DNA of 64,000 nucleotides from DASUTB01 sp036374835 (GTDB lineage Bacteria; Actinomycetota; Actinomycetes; Jiangellales; Jiangellaceae): the NCBI GenBank assembly GCA_036374835.1, contig DASUTB010000119.1, forward strand, positions 1-64,000. Direction: 5' to 3'. The position numbers and the translations under genes were made by a program. The notes under the pieces were generated by a model that made no database searches, was not told the DNA's origin, and saw only the letters and a list, made by a program, of their open reading frames with translations. Position 1 is the first letter of the stretch. Every line of letters starts with the position of its first letter. Positions 50,240-59,688 of this stretch are shown here, piece after piece.

Positions 50240-51328
50240 GTGGCAGCAAGTGAGCGGGGTAGAGCAGAACCGGAGCTTCGGCGCGCCCTGGCCGCCGTGG
50301 CTCCGGGCACAGCGCTCCGGGAGGGCTTGGAACGCATCCTGCGGGGCCGCACCGGTGCGCTCGTCGTCCTGGGCAACAGCCCGACGGTCCAGTCCATCTG
50401 CACCGGTGGTTTCCCGCTCGACGTCGAGTTCTCCGCGACCGGCCTGCGCGAGTTGGCCAAGATGGACGGCGCGATCATCCTGAACGAGGACGGCACGAGG
50501 ATCGAGCACGCCGCCACCCAGCTCGTCCCGGACCCGACGATCAGGACGAACGAGTCCGGCACCAGGCACCGCACCGCCGAGCGGACCGCGAAGCAGACCG
50601 GCTACCCGGTGATCTCGGTCAGCCAGTCGATGCAGATCGTGGCGATCTACGTGACGGACCTTCGTTACGTACTGGAGGACGCGGGCCAGATCCTGTCCCG
50701 AGCGAACCAGGCACTCGCCACGCTGGAGCGGTACAAACTGCGCCTCGACGAGGTGTCCGGAACGCTCTCCGCACTCGAGATCGAAGACCTCGCCACCGTC
50801 CGGGACGTGGCCACCGTGGCACAGCGCCTCGAGATGGTCCGCCGCATCTCCGACGAGATCACCGGCTACGTCGTGGAACTCGGCACCGACGGACGCCTGC
50901 TGAGCCTCCAGCTCGACGAGCTCGTCGCCGGTGTCGACAACGACCGCGAACTCATCGCCCGCGACTACGTCAACGGCGACTCGGGCGAACGTGCCGCGTC
51001 CGCGGCTCTCGAACAGCTGGACGCGCTGTCCGCCACCGGGCTGCTCGACCTCGACTCGGTCGCCCGCGCACTTGGATTCCCCACCGCACCCGAAGCGCTC
51101 GACGCCGCGGTCAGCCCTCGCGGCTACCGGCTGCTCACCCGCATTCCACGGCTGCCGATGTCCATCATCGACAACCTCGTCCGGCACTTCGGCGGGCTCC
51201 AGAAGCTGCTCGCGTCCAGCGTCGACGACCTCACCGCCGTCGGCGGCATCGGCGAATCCCGCGCCCGCAGCGTCCGCGAAGGGCTGTCCCGCCTGGCCGA
51301 GTCCAGCATCCTCGAACGCTACGTCTGA
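50240..51328 (+). CDS. disA: DNA integrity scanning diadenylate cyclase DisA
   Basis: About 362 aa. The diadenylate cyclase domain shows the DGA motif (AKMDGAIILNEDG) and the RHR motif (SGTRHRTAERTAK). A helical linker and a C-terminal helix-hairpin-helix DNA-binding region (VDDLTAVGGIGESRARSVREGL) follow. It makes c-di-AMP. An ATG at 50228 is in frame, but GTG 50240 has GGGGGA at proper spacing and a family-like N-terminus, so it is preferred. Confidence 0.95.
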   Translation: MAASERGRAEPELRRALAAVAPGTALREGLERILRGRTGALVVLGNSPTVQSICTGGFPLDVEFSATGLRELAKMDGAIILNEDGTRIEHAATQLVPDPTIRTNESGTRHRTAERTAKQTGYPVISVSQSMQIVAIYVTDLRYVLEDAGQILSRANQALATLERYKLRLDEVSGTLSALEIEDLATVRDVATVAQRLEMVRRISDEITGYVVELGTDGRLLSLQLDELVAGVDNDRELIARDYVNGDSGERAASAALEQLDALSATGLLDLDSVARALGFPTAPEALDAAVSPRGYRLLTRIPRLPMSIIDNLVRHFGGLQKLLASSVDDLTAVGGIGESRARSVREGLSRLAESSILERYV

Positions 51329-51377
51329 CCGGCGAATCCGGGAACGCTTGGCGATCAGCCATGGACGTGGCGATCGC

Positions 51378-52154
51378 TCAGACCAACTCGACCAAGTCGG
51401 CGACCGACTTGACGACGTGAGCCGGCCGGTAGGGGTACCGCTCGACCTCCTCGCGGCGGGTCGAGCCGGTAAGGACGAGGTAGGTCAGCAGGCCCGCCTC
51501 GATACCGGCGACGACGTCGGTGTCCATGCGGTCGCCGACCATCGCCGTCCCCTCGGAGTGGGCGTCGATCCGGTTGAGCGCGCTGCGGAACATCATCGGG
51601 TTCGGTTTGCCGACGTAATACGGCTCGGCCTTGGTCGCTTTGGTGATCATCGCCGCGACCGCGCCGGTGGCCGGAAGGGAGCCTTCCGGCGAGGGCCCGG
51701 TCGGGTCGGGGTTGGTGGCGATGAATCGGGCACCGGCCTCGATGAGCCGGACGGCCTTCGTGACCGCCTCGAACGAGTACGTCCGCGTCTCGCCGAGCAC
51801 GACGTAGTCGGGCTTCATGTCGGTCATGACATAGCCGATGTTGTGCAATGCGGTCGTCAGCCCGGCTTCGCCGATGACGTACGCCGAGCCGCCGGGGTGC
51901 TGGTCGTCGAGGAACTTCGCGGTCGCCAGGGCGGACGTCCAGATCGAGTTCTCCGGCACGTCCAAACCTGCGTTCACCAGCCGGGCACGCAAGTCTCGCG
52001 CCGTGTAGATCGAATTGTTCGTCAGGACAAGGAATCGGCGCTCGCGCTCCTTGAGCCGGTCAATGAACTCCGCCGCTCCCGGTATGGCTTGGCCCTCGTA
52101 GATCAGAACCCCGTCCATGTCGGTCAGCCAGTTGGTGACTTCGCGCTCGCTCAC
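51378..52154 (-). CDS. HAD-IIA family hydrolase (NagD-like)
   Basis: About 258 aa from GTG 52154. HAD motif I is TDMDGVLIYEG, motif II LTNNS, motif III around GKPNP and motif IV GDRMDTDVVAGIEAG. The NagD/UMP-phosphatase type is clear but the substrate is not. It converges with disA; the 49-bp gap contains two GGCGATC units. Confidence 0.87.
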   Translation of the reverse strand: MSEREVTNWLTDMDGVLIYEGQAIPGAAEFIDRLKERERRFLVLTNNSIYTARDLRARLVNAGLDVPENSIWTSALATAKFLDDQHPGGSAYVIGEAGLTTALHNIGYVMTDMKPDYVVLGETRTYSFEAVTKAVRLIEAGARFIATNPDPTGPSPEGSLPATGAVAAMITKATKAEPYYVGKPNPMMFRSALNRIDAHSEGTAMVGDRMDTDVVAGIEAGLLTYLVLTGSTRREEVERYPYRPAHVVKSVADLVELV

Positions 52155-52217
52155 GGCGCCTAGCCTGCCACGCCCGGTTGCGCGCGGGTGTGAACCGGCC
52201 GTGTCGGCTGCGCAACA

Positions 52218-53105
52218 ATGCTGGGCGTGACGCCGTCCTCCTCGCTCTCGGCTTCGTCGCTGACGTGCTGGTACGACCGCCACGCCCGCGACCTGCCGTG
52301 GCGTGCCGCCGATCGCACACCATGGGGTGTGCTGGTCAGCGAGATCATGCTGCAGCAGACCCCGGTGCAGCGGGTCCTGCCTGCCTGGCGGGACTGGCTG
52401 GACCGGTGGCCGGCGCCGGCTGATCTGGCAGCCGACACACCGGCTGACGCCATCCGGGCGTGGGGACGGCTCGGCTATCCGCGCCGCGCGCTGCGGCTGC
52501 ATTCGGCGGCGACGATCATCACCGAGCGCCACGGGGGTGCCGTCCCACGGTCATTCGATGCACTCCGAGCCCTTCCCGGGATCGGTGACTACACGGCCGC
52601 GGCCGTGGCGGTGTTCGCGTTCGGCGAGCGGCATGCCGTGCTCGATACGAACGTCCGGCGGGTGCTCACTCGCGCGGTCACCGGTGCTGCGTCACCGCCC
52701 GCCTCGACGACGGCGGCCGAGCGCGCGCTGGCCGAGGCGTTGCTGCCCGACGACGGGCCGGCCGCGGCCCTGTGGTCGGTCGCCGCCATGGAACTGGGCG
52801 CTCTGGTATGCACGGCTCGGAGCCCGGACTGTGCTGCGTGCCCGCTCGCCGGCGGCTGTGCGTGGCGTGCGGCCGGCTACCCCGGGAACGGGACGCCGTC
52901 CCGCCGTGCTCAATCGTGGAAAGGCACCGACCGGCAGGCGCGGGGACGGCTCATGGCTGCGTTGCGCGAGGCCGACGGCCCGGTGGCTCGGGATCAGTTG
53001 GATCAGTTATGGCCGGACGCGGCACAGCGCGGACGTGCCCTTGCCGCACTGGTAGCCGACGGTCTTGTCCGAGCCACCGAAGCCGGATACACATTGCCGG
53101 AGTGA
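52218..53105 (+). CDS. mutY: A/G-specific adenine glycosylase
   Basis: The 295-aa enzyme removes adenine opposite 8-oxoguanine. The HhH-GPD region LPGIGDYTAAAVAVFAFGERHAVLDTNV contains the catalytic Asp, and a 4Fe-4S loop C-X6-C-X2-C-X5-C (CTARSPDCAACPLAGGC) follows. The C-terminal NUDIX-like domain is reduced, as in other actinobacteria. The exact start (ATG 52218 or nearby GTG) is uncertain. Confidence 0.92.
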   Translation: MLGVTPSSSLSASSLTCWYDRHARDLPWRAADRTPWGVLVSEIMLQQTPVQRVLPAWRDWLDRWPAPADLAADTPADAIRAWGRLGYPRRALRLHSAATIITERHGGAVPRSFDALRALPGIGDYTAAAVAVFAFGERHAVLDTNVRRVLTRAVTGAASPPASTTAAERALAEALLPDDGPAAALWSVAAMELGALVCTARSPDCAACPLAGGCAWRAAGYPGNGTPSRRAQSWKGTDRQARGRLMAALREADGPVARDQLDQLWPDAAQRGRALAALVADGLVRATEAGYTLPE

Positions 53106-53192
53106 CGCCCGTCCCGTTGCGCGGCTATTAACTGCGCTGCGCGGCATACTGACGTGGCTTGGCCGGAAAGTCCGTGCCGAACATGGTCATTC

Positions 53193-53597
53193 TTAGGCGG
53201 CGGTCGGGAGGGCGTTCACCCAGTCGACGATGTCGGACGTCGACGCACCCGGTGTGAAGATCTTGGCCACGCCGAGTTCGTCAAGCAACGGGATGTCCGC
53301 CTCGGGGATGATGCCGCCGCCGAAGACCACGATGTCGGAGGCGTCGCGCTCGGCCAGTAGCTCGATGACTTTCGCGAACAGCGTCATGTGTGCGCCGGAG
53401 AGCACGGAGAGCCCGATGGCGTCGGCGTCCTCCTGAATCGCGGCCTCAACGATCTGCTCCGGAGTCTGGTGCAGCCCGGTGTAGATCACCTCGACGCCGG
53501 CGTCGCGCAGCGCCCGGGCCACGACCTTCGCGCCGCGATCGTGCCCGTCCAGGCCGGGCTTGGCCACCACAACCCTGCGTGGGCGTTCACTCATCAT
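53193..53597 (-). CDS. Cobalamin-binding domain protein (methylmalonyl-CoA mutase C-terminal type)
   Basis: The 134-aa protein has the B12 base-off motif with the lower-ligand His in KPGLDGHDRGAKV, then GLSVLSGAH and FGGGIIP. It is a stand-alone cobalamin-binding subunit like that of methylmalonyl- or isobutyryl-CoA mutase. No large mutase subunit gene is in the window. Confidence 0.87.
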   Translation of the reverse strand: MMSERPRRVVVAKPGLDGHDRGAKVVARALRDAGVEVIYTGLHQTPEQIVEAAIQEDADAIGLSVLSGAHMTLFAKVIELLAERDASDIVVFGGGIIPEADIPLLDELGVAKIFTPGASTSDIVDWVNALPTAA

Positions 53598-53657
53598 GAA
53601 TTGCAGGGTAATCGCTCGTCGCGCGCGGGTGTCACCTACCTGCCGTGATGGCTACGG

Positions 53658-54116
53658 TCAGCTCAGTGGAAACCCGCAGATCTCGGCCACGCTCTCCGAT
53701 AGACGTCCACTGAGCTCCGCGTACGCCTCGCCGGCCTCGGCCCGGCTCATCGTGCCAACGGTGTCCGAGCCGTTCGCTTCGGCCACCGCCTGCATGAGCA
53801 GCCGCATCTGCGACCAGTCCGCCCTGGTCTCCTCCGGCGCGAGCGGCTCGATGTCTTTGATCGTGTGTATCGCAGCCAACACCGCTTCGTCATCGGCGTC
53901 GATGTCCGCACTGAGGCTCGGTTTCGCGCTCTCCAGCACCGAGCAGTACTCCTCCGGAGAACTGCCGTTCACGTAGGTTCCCTTGCTCGGTCCGGACCCT
54001 GCGGGTTCGGAGGTGCCGTCACCACCGCAGCCCGCGATCGCTGCCCCGACGATCGCGATCGACGCTATCGCCGCAATGACCCGGATCTCCCAGTGCGAGC
54101 CCCCTCGTGGGCGCAT
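53658..54116 (-). CDS. Small putative lipoprotein, unknown function
   Basis: The 152-aa protein has a signal with lipobox AIAGC, then a Gly/Ser linker, and a helical domain with two further Cys (SPEEYCSVLESAKPSL and VAEICGFPLS) that could form a disulfide. No family recognised. It diverges from the M23 peptidase gene. Confidence 0.7.
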   Translation of the reverse strand: MRPRGGSHWEIRVIAAIASIAIVGAAIAGCGGDGTSEPAGSGPSKGTYVNGSSPEEYCSVLESAKPSLSADIDADDEAVLAAIHTIKDIEPLAPEETRADWSQMRLLMQAVAEANGSDTVGTMSRAEAGEAYAELSGRLSESVAEICGFPLS

Positions 54117-54238
54117 CGTGATCTTCCCCCATGAGTTCGTTTCTACCCCGAACGATCAGTTCGGCCAGGGCGAAGATAACCGTCCGAGCGGATTCCCGCG
54201 ACCCGAAGGAACGAAGATCAGTCTAGGTAAGATCCAAA

Positions 54239-54255
54239 GTCTCAAAATTTGAGAC
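54239..54255. promoter_or_regulatory. Perfect 17-bp palindrome in a divergent promoter region
   Basis: GTCTCAAAATTTGAGAC is a perfect palindrome in an AT-rich pocket between the divergent lipoprotein and M23 genes. It is too short and AT-rich for a terminator, so an operator is more likely. The regulator is unknown. Confidence 0.45.
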
Positions 54256-54278
54256 GACAGCACCTATGCCGCCCTACG

Positions 54279-54309
54279 GTCACGTCACTGCAGGTCACAA
54301 CAAGGTCAC
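54279..54309. promoter_or_regulatory. GTCAC direct repeats, possible MtrA sites
   Basis: GTCAC occurs at 54279, 54284, 54294 and 54305 in the same orientation. The last two are spaced 11 bp, one helical turn, as in MtrA-type sites described in mycobacteria. A matching GTCAC-N6-GTAAC occurs upstream of rpfB (61863-61878). Confidence 0.45.
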
Positions 54310-54376
54310 GGTTTGGTACCCATCGCACCACAAGTGCATCTGGAACGGTGCCTTTGCGACTCTCCACTGACAGGGC

Positions 54377-54405
54377 TTGGCTATCTGCGCGTCGTCGGTT
54401 ATTGT
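54377..54405 (+). promoter_or_regulatory. Promoter of the M23 peptidase gene
   Basis: TTGGCT (54377-54382), a 17-bp spacer and TATTGT (54400-54405) form a good promoter; transcription would start near 54412, about 32 nt before the GTG. Confidence 0.6.
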
Positions 54406-54443
54406 CACCCGGACCCCTGCAACAAGACCGAGAGGCACATACC

Positions 54444-55202
54444 GTGTCGCAAGGCCGCTCAAGTTCCGGTCGACACTGTCGCCGACGCCAGCGAGTCTCG
54501 TTCCCGGCAATCATCGGGACGTTCACGGTGGCCGCCGCCACAACAGGCGTAGTCACCATGCCGGAGGAGGCGTTGTCCACCGCCGTCGCGGAGGGAAAGA
54601 TCGCCCCAGATCGGCCGCAGAGCGAACAGGTGCTGCAGGGGACTCGGCTCACCGCCACCGATACGGGTTCGCTCGACGCGATCGTCGCCGCCAGCGGCAC
54701 GATCGCCAGCGAAAGCACCGAAGGTATCGAGCAGGCCCACGAAACGATCCGGCAGGAGCAACGCCAGAAGGCCGCCGAGCGGGAGGCCCGACGTACCCGC
54801 GAAGCCCGCAAGTATGTCCGGCCGCTCGAGGGCTACCGCGTCTCGGCGTCGTTCGGCTCCACCGGCTCACTCTGGGTCGGCGCACACACCGGGATCGACC
54901 TGTCCGCCAGCTACGGCAGCAGTGTCGTGTCGGTAACCACCGGTGAGATCATCTTCGCGGGCTGGGACGGTTCGTACGGTTACAAGATCGTGGTGCGGCA
55001 CTGGGACGGAACCGAGACGTGGTACTGCCACCTGTCCCGCATCATCCAGCGCTCCGGCACCGTCTCGCCGGGCGACGTGATCGGCGCGGTCGGCTCCACC
55101 GGCAACTCGACCGGGCCGCACCTGCACTTCGAGGTGCATCCAAGCGGCGGCGGCGCGATCGACCCCCGCCCCTTCATGGCCGACATGGGCGTCGACATCT
55201 AG
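54444..55202 (+). CDS. M23 family metallopeptidase (secreted, LytM domain)
   Basis: About 252 aa from GTG 54444, which has GAGAGG upstream; the frame is open from 54249. An N-terminal hydrophobic segment (VSFPAIIGTFTVAAATTGVVT) is a signal or anchor. A coiled-coil-like region (IEQAHETIRQEQRQKAAEREARRTREARK) and the LytM domain follow, with zinc ligands in HTGIDLS and HLHFEV. It cleaves peptidoglycan crosslinks, or activates an amidase if degenerate. Confidence 0.9.
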   Translation: MSQGRSSSGRHCRRRQRVSFPAIIGTFTVAAATTGVVTMPEEALSTAVAEGKIAPDRPQSEQVLQGTRLTATDTGSLDAIVAASGTIASESTEGIEQAHETIRQEQRQKAAEREARRTREARKYVRPLEGYRVSASFGSTGSLWVGAHTGIDLSASYGSSVVSVTTGEIIFAGWDGSYGYKIVVRHWDGTETWYCHLSRIIQRSGTVSPGDVIGAVGSTGNSTGPHLHFEVHPSGGGAIDPRPFMADMGVDI

Positions 55203-55381
55203 TCGAGCTACCTGTCGGTTATAGAAAGACCTGTCATTTTCCGGGCGTGGCCCGCGGTCGCACGGTGCGCGGCGAGTTGCGGTGGTTCTCGTCGGCCAGC
55301 AGTCGTTCGAGCACCTCGCCTGTCACATCGGCTCGTCGTCTGGGCTCATAGGGACGAGTACAACCACGCGAGGAGGACACA

Positions 55382-55741
55382 ATGCAGTTCGTAGAAGCCG
55401 CCGAGGCCGCCGACGAAGCGACGATGCGGACGATGCTGGCCGCCGATCCCGGGCTGCGCGATCGGCACCCAGATCTGGTTTCGCGGATGGCCGAGGCGCG
55501 CAACTGGTCAACGGTCCGGCTGTTGATCGATCTTGGCTTCGGCGTCAATGGTGTCACCGCCGCCGGCGCCACCGCCTTGCACGATGCGGCGGCAGCGGGC
55601 GAGTTGTCGATCGCGCGCCTGCTGGTCGAGCACGGAGCCGACCACACCTCCCGCGAACCCGAGTTCAACGCGCAGCCGGCGGGCTGGGCGCAGTACTTCA
55701 AGAACGCGGAAACCCAGAAATATCTCGAGTCCCTGCCCTGA
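55382..55741 (+). CDS. Ankyrin-repeat protein, small
   Basis: The 119-aa protein has about two to three ankyrin units, best seen in GATALHDAAAAGELSIARLLVEHGADHTSRE. A perfect GAGGAGG lies before the ATG. There is no other domain. It probably acts by protein binding. Confidence 0.82.
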   Translation: MQFVEAAEAADEATMRTMLAADPGLRDRHPDLVSRMAEARNWSTVRLLIDLGFGVNGVTAAGATALHDAAAAGELSIARLLVEHGADHTSREPEFNAQPAGWAQYFKNAETQKYLESLP

Positions 55742-55870
55742 TTCCGCGCCCCGCCCAATCACGTGGCATCAGGCCCCCGACTCGTCGGAATAGGGCTCGC
55801 CATCTCACTTGGCACCGACGGTCGTTGACCTCAACCGAACGCCGAGATGGAGTTGCGCAAAGAGCGCCGT

Positions 55871-56753
55871 TCACCGCTCCGTTCGGTTGAGGAGCGCGGA
55901 CGCGAGGCGGTGGACGCGGTCGGACCCGCGGACAACGTCGATCCTGACGATCTTGTCACCTGCGACGGTGAAGGCCATGACGGAGAACGGCCGCCCGTCG
56001 CGGATGATCAACGTTCCGATCGCGCCGTTGACCAGGGCGGGGCGCAGTTGGCCACCACGTGGGGCGCGGGACTGCTTGGCCACGGCCGGCGCGCCCCGGA
56101 CGACGGTTGGCGGCCGGGTGGCGCCGAAGTCGGTGCGCAGGACGACGTCGGGGTCGAGGACCTGGATGAGGGCGTCGAAGTCGCCATTCCACGCAGCAGC
56201 GTAGAAGGCACGGACGACCTGCCGCTGGCGGGCTAGATCCGGATCGGGTGATGGGATCTCGGCACCGTGCACCCGGCGCCGTGCCCGGCTGGCGAGTTGC
56301 CGCGTGGCGGCCACGGTGCGGCCCACGATGCCGGCGATCTCCTCGAAGGGCAGTTCGAACATGTCGTGCAGCACGAACGCCAAACCGCTCGGCGGGAGTG
56401 AGCTGGTCGAGCACGACGAGCAGGGCCAAGCTCACCGAGTCGGCCAGCAACGCCTCCTGCTCAGGGTCGAGGTCCCCGTCCGGGATCACCACCAAATCGG
56501 GCAGCTGCGCGAATGACTCCTCCCGGCGGCGTCGGCGGGAGCGCAACATGTGCAGGCACTCCCGGGCGACGACAGTGGTCAACCATCCGCCGAGGTTGTC
56601 GATCTGCTCCGCATCGGACCGGCTCAGCCGCAGCCAGGCATCCTGGACAGCGTCGTCCGCGTCAGCCAGCGAGCCGAGCATTCGATAGGCCACCGCCCGC
56701 AGCCTGGGTCGGTGCTGCTCAAAGCGCGCGGCCAGCCACTCGTTCTCGTCCAT
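55871..56753 (-). pseudogene. ECF41/SigJ-like sigma factor gene, split by a one-base frameshift
   Basis: The first frame (from ATG 56753) encodes sigma-2 and the start of sigma-4 (MDENEWLAARFEQHRPRLRAVAYRMLGSLADADDAVQDAWLRL...LDQLTPAER). The expected continuation, LAFVLHDMFELPFEEIAGIVGRT plus a SnoaL-like C-terminal domain, lies in the +1 frame and ends at 55871. An extra base in the run at 56382-56384 (GGTTTGG instead of GGTTGG) explains the break. Either a real mutation or a sequencing error. Confidence 0.8.
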
Positions 56754-56849
56754 CGGTCACACCATCCCATCGCCAGGCCCGCAGAGGTGAACCCTCAGAC
56801 ACGGCGAATGTGACACACCTGGCCCGGCTCACACCACGCACTGAGGTCG

Positions 56850-58625
56850 TCACCCTTGCGGAGAGAGCAGCTCGGCCAGCTCGAGCCAGCGCTCCTCGAG
56901 GCCCTCCCGCTCGGCCACGACGGATCGAAGGGTGGCGTCGAGCTGTTGAACCCGCTCGGCATTCGTCGCGTGCTCGGCCAGTTCGGCGTGAAGGGACGTC
57001 TCCTGCTTGGTGAGTTTGTCCACGTCACGCTCGAGCCGGGCCAGCTCCTTGCGCGCCGCCCTCAGCTCCGATCCGGACAGGCCGTCGGCCAAGGACGGCG
57101 TCCCGTCCCTGGCGGCATCGTCGGCTTCGACGGATGAACGCCGCAGCTCCACATAGTCGTCCACACCACCCGGGAGGTGCACAAGGGAACCGTCACCCGG
57201 CAGCGCCCAGAGCGAGTCGGTCACCCGCTCCAGGAAGTACCTGTCATGGCTGACGACGACCATCGTGCCGGGCCAGCCGTCCAGCAGGTCCTCGAGCACG
57301 GTCAGCGTCTCGATATCGAGGTCGTTGGTCGGCTCGTCGAGCAACAGGACGTTCGGCTCGGCCATCAGCAGGCGCATCAGTTGCAGCCGGCGGCGCTCTC
57401 CTCCGGAAAGGTCACGCACCGGCGTCCACTGCGCCGAGCCGGGGAAGCCGAACCGCTCGAGCAGCTGACCCGCCGTCATCTCCTTGCGGCCGACGCGCAC
57501 GACGCGGGAGATCTCTTCTACTGATTCGAGCAGGCGGGCCTCGCCGTCCAGCTCGGTCACCTCTTGGCTGAGGTAGGCCGGCACGACGGTCCGTCCCGCC
57601 CTGACCTTGCCGTCGTCCGGACGGAGCTGACCGGCCAGCAGACGCAGCAGGGTCGTCTTGCCCGACCCGTTGACTCCGACGATTCCGGCCCGATCGCCCG
57701 GGCCGAGCCGCCAGGTCACACCGTCCAGTAGGGCGCGGCCGTCCGGAAGCCGGACCGACGCGTGCTCGACCTCGTACACCGTCTTACCGAGCCGGGCGGT
57801 CGCGAACCTGGCCAGCTCGTACCGGTCGCGCGGCGGCGGCTCACCGGCGATCAGCTCGTTCGCCGCGTCGATCCGGAACTTGGGTTTGGACGTGCGGGCC
57901 GGCGGGCCGCGGCGCAGCCAGGCAAGTTCCTTGCGCAGCAGGTTCGTCCGTTTGGCCTCGGTCGCGGCGGCGATCCGCTCGCGTTCGGCGCGTGCCAACA
58001 CGTACGCCGAGTAGCCACCCTCGTACGTGTTCACGTCGCCGCCGACGATCTCCCACACGCTCCCGCACACGGTGTCCAGCAGCCAGCGGTCGTGCGATAC
58101 AACGACCACGGCCATCGCCGAGGCGGCCAGATGCCGTGCGAGCCAGTCGATGACCTCGATGTCGAGGTGATTCGTCGGCTCGTCGAGCAGCAGCAGGTCG
58201 AGATCGGCCACCAGCAGCCGGGCGAGCGCGACACGTCGCCGCTCCCCGCCGGACAGTGGCCCGATCACGGTGGCCAGCGGGATGCCGGCCAGCAGGTGGT
58301 TGAGCACGGCGCGGATCCGGGCGTCTCCGGCCCACTCGTGCTCGGGACGGTCACCGACGACGGCGGTCCGAACGGTCGCTCCCGGGTCGAGGGTGTCGTA
58401 CTGGCTCAGCAGGCCGACGCGTAGGCCGCCGGTGTGTGTCACGCGGCCCGAGTCCGGCGCGACGTCCCGGGCCAGCACACGTAGCAGCGTGGACTTGCCG
58501 GCGCCGTTGCGGCCGACGACGCCGATGCGCTCACCGGCTGCAACGCCGAGTGACAGGTCGTGCAGCACGGGCCGCGTCCCGTAGTCGAGCGTCGCCGACT
58601 CGAGGTTGACCAGATTCACCGCCAT
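56850..58625 (-). CDS. ABC-F family ATPase (Uup-like)
   Basis: About 591 aa from ATG 58625. Two ABC domains are visible, with Walker A motifs GRNGAGKST and GVNGSGKTT and two LSGGERRR signatures. Walker B motifs lie in LLLDEPTNHLD and LLLDEPTNDLD. A C-terminal coiled coil follows (ARKELARLERDVDKLTKQETSLHAELAEHATNAERVQQLDATLRS). No membrane domain, so a ribosome-associated factor or DNA-related Uup role. It follows ispE, as in other actinobacteria. Confidence 0.9.
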   Translation of the reverse strand: MAVNLVNLESATLDYGTRPVLHDLSLGVAAGERIGVVGRNGAGKSTLLRVLARDVAPDSGRVTHTGGLRVGLLSQYDTLDPGATVRTAVVGDRPEHEWAGDARIRAVLNHLLAGIPLATVIGPLSGGERRRVALARLLVADLDLLLLDEPTNHLDIEVIDWLARHLAASAMAVVVVSHDRWLLDTVCGSVWEIVGGDVNTYEGGYSAYVLARAERERIAAATEAKRTNLLRKELAWLRRGPPARTSKPKFRIDAANELIAGEPPPRDRYELARFATARLGKTVYEVEHASVRLPDGRALLDGVTWRLGPGDRAGIVGVNGSGKTTLLRLLAGQLRPDDGKVRAGRTVVPAYLSQEVTELDGEARLLESVEEISRVVRVGRKEMTAGQLLERFGFPGSAQWTPVRDLSGGERRRLQLMRLLMAEPNVLLLDEPTNDLDIETLTVLEDLLDGWPGTMVVVSHDRYFLERVTDSLWALPGDGSLVHLPGGVDDYVELRRSSVEADDAARDGTPSLADGLSGSELRAARKELARLERDVDKLTKQETSLHAELAEHATNAERVQQLDATLRSVVAEREGLEERWLELAELLSPQG

Positions 58626-58727
58626 GACGCCGGACATTCTCTCATCCGGTGCACGCTTCCCTGATCGTGTGCGATTCGTGCCGTCCGGCACCACAGGCCG
58701 CACATGGTTAAGAGACCAGGTGCCGGG

Positions 58728-59639
58728 TCATCCGACGATGCGGGCGCCGGGCACCGGACCCCGAACCCGTACGACGTCTGCGCCGACTGACGCAGATGTC
58801 AGTGCGACGGACAGGTCAAGCGCTTGATCGCTGTCGCGGGCGAGGAAGACACATGTCGGCCCCGAGCCGGAGACGATGCCTGCCATGGCACCGAACTCCA
58901 TGCCCGTCTCCAGCGTGGTTCGCAAGGCGGGTTCGAGAGAGCACGCGGCCTGCTCGAGATCGTTGTGCAGGGCGGCGGCGAGCCGATCCGGATCTCCGGC
59001 CCGCAGCGCGGTGACGATGTCGTGGCCGACGGCCGGCGCCGGGACGTCCTGGTCCTTCCGAAGCCGGTCGAACTCGCGGTACACGGCCGGCGTGGACAGC
59101 CCGCCGGTCGCGACCGCCAGCACCCAATGGAAGACGCCGTCCACCATGACGGACGTCAACTGCTCGCCGCGGCCGGTGCCCAGCGCCGTCGCACCCTCGA
59201 GGGAGAACGGCACGTCGCTGCCGAGCCGCGCGGCCAGCCGGAACATCTCGGCACGCCCGAGGCCGGTCTCCCACAACGCGTCGACCGCGACAAGTGCGGC
59301 GGCCGCGTCCGCACTGCCGCCGGCCAGCCCGCCGGCGACGGGGATCGACTTGCGGATGTGCAGTCGCGCGCCGGCGTGCACGCCGGTGTATTCGGCAACC
59401 GCCGCCGCGGCACGTGCTGCGAGGTTCGACGCGTCCGTCGGCACCCGGTCGGCCTGCAGACCATCGACCTCCACGCTGATCTCGTCCCCGTGCTGCGCCT
59501 CCACCTGGTCGTGCAACGAGACGGCGTGGAAGATCGTGGCAAGCTCGTGATATCCGTCCGGCCTGACCGGCCCGACGGATAGCACGAGATTGATCTTGGC
59601 GGGAGCCTGAGCGATCACCCGCGTCCGTACCGATTCCAT
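58728..59639 (-). CDS. ispE: 4-(cytidine 5'-diphospho)-2-C-methyl-D-erythritol kinase
   Basis: The 303-aa GHMP kinase of the non-mevalonate isoprenoid pathway has APAKINLVLSVG at the start, the ATP loop PVAGGLAGGSADAAAAL and the late GSGPTCVFLA. The ATG at 59639 matches the family start; upstream in-frame sequence belongs to a repeat region. Confidence 0.94.
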   Translation of the reverse strand: MESVRTRVIAQAPAKINLVLSVGPVRPDGYHELATIFHAVSLHDQVEAQHGDEISVEVDGLQADRVPTDASNLAARAAAAVAEYTGVHAGARLHIRKSIPVAGGLAGGSADAAAALVAVDALWETGLGRAEMFRLAARLGSDVPFSLEGATALGTGRGEQLTSVMVDGVFHWVLAVATGGLSTPAVYREFDRLRKDQDVPAPAVGHDIVTALRAGDPDRLAAALHNDLEQAACSLEPALRTTLETGMEFGAMAGIVSGSGPTCVFLARDSDQALDLSVALTSASVGADVVRVRGPVPGARIVG

Positions 59640-59688
59640 GTCGGAACGACCGTATCTCCACCGCCGCGAATCAGCCACGCCACGGTCC

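Noticed and set aside
51329..51377. Repeat unit between disA and the HAD hydrolase gene
   Set aside because: Two GGCGATC units occur but they are short, direct rather than inverted, and unlike the other families.
53106..53192. Possible tRNA or small RNA in the gap after mutY
   Set aside because: GCGCGGC repeats are present but no tRNA arms or T-loop sequence can be formed.
54310..54443. Possible c-di-AMP (ydaO-type) riboswitch upstream of the M23 gene
   Set aside because: The gene type fits and disA is present in the window, but I could not find the conserved core sequences of that riboswitch, and a good promoter at 54377-54405 leaves only a 32-nt leader.
56378..56390. Programmed +1 frameshift in the sigma factor gene
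   Set aside because: No slippery codon with a rare codon or stop at the site and no stimulatory structure recognised; mutation or sequencing error is more likely.
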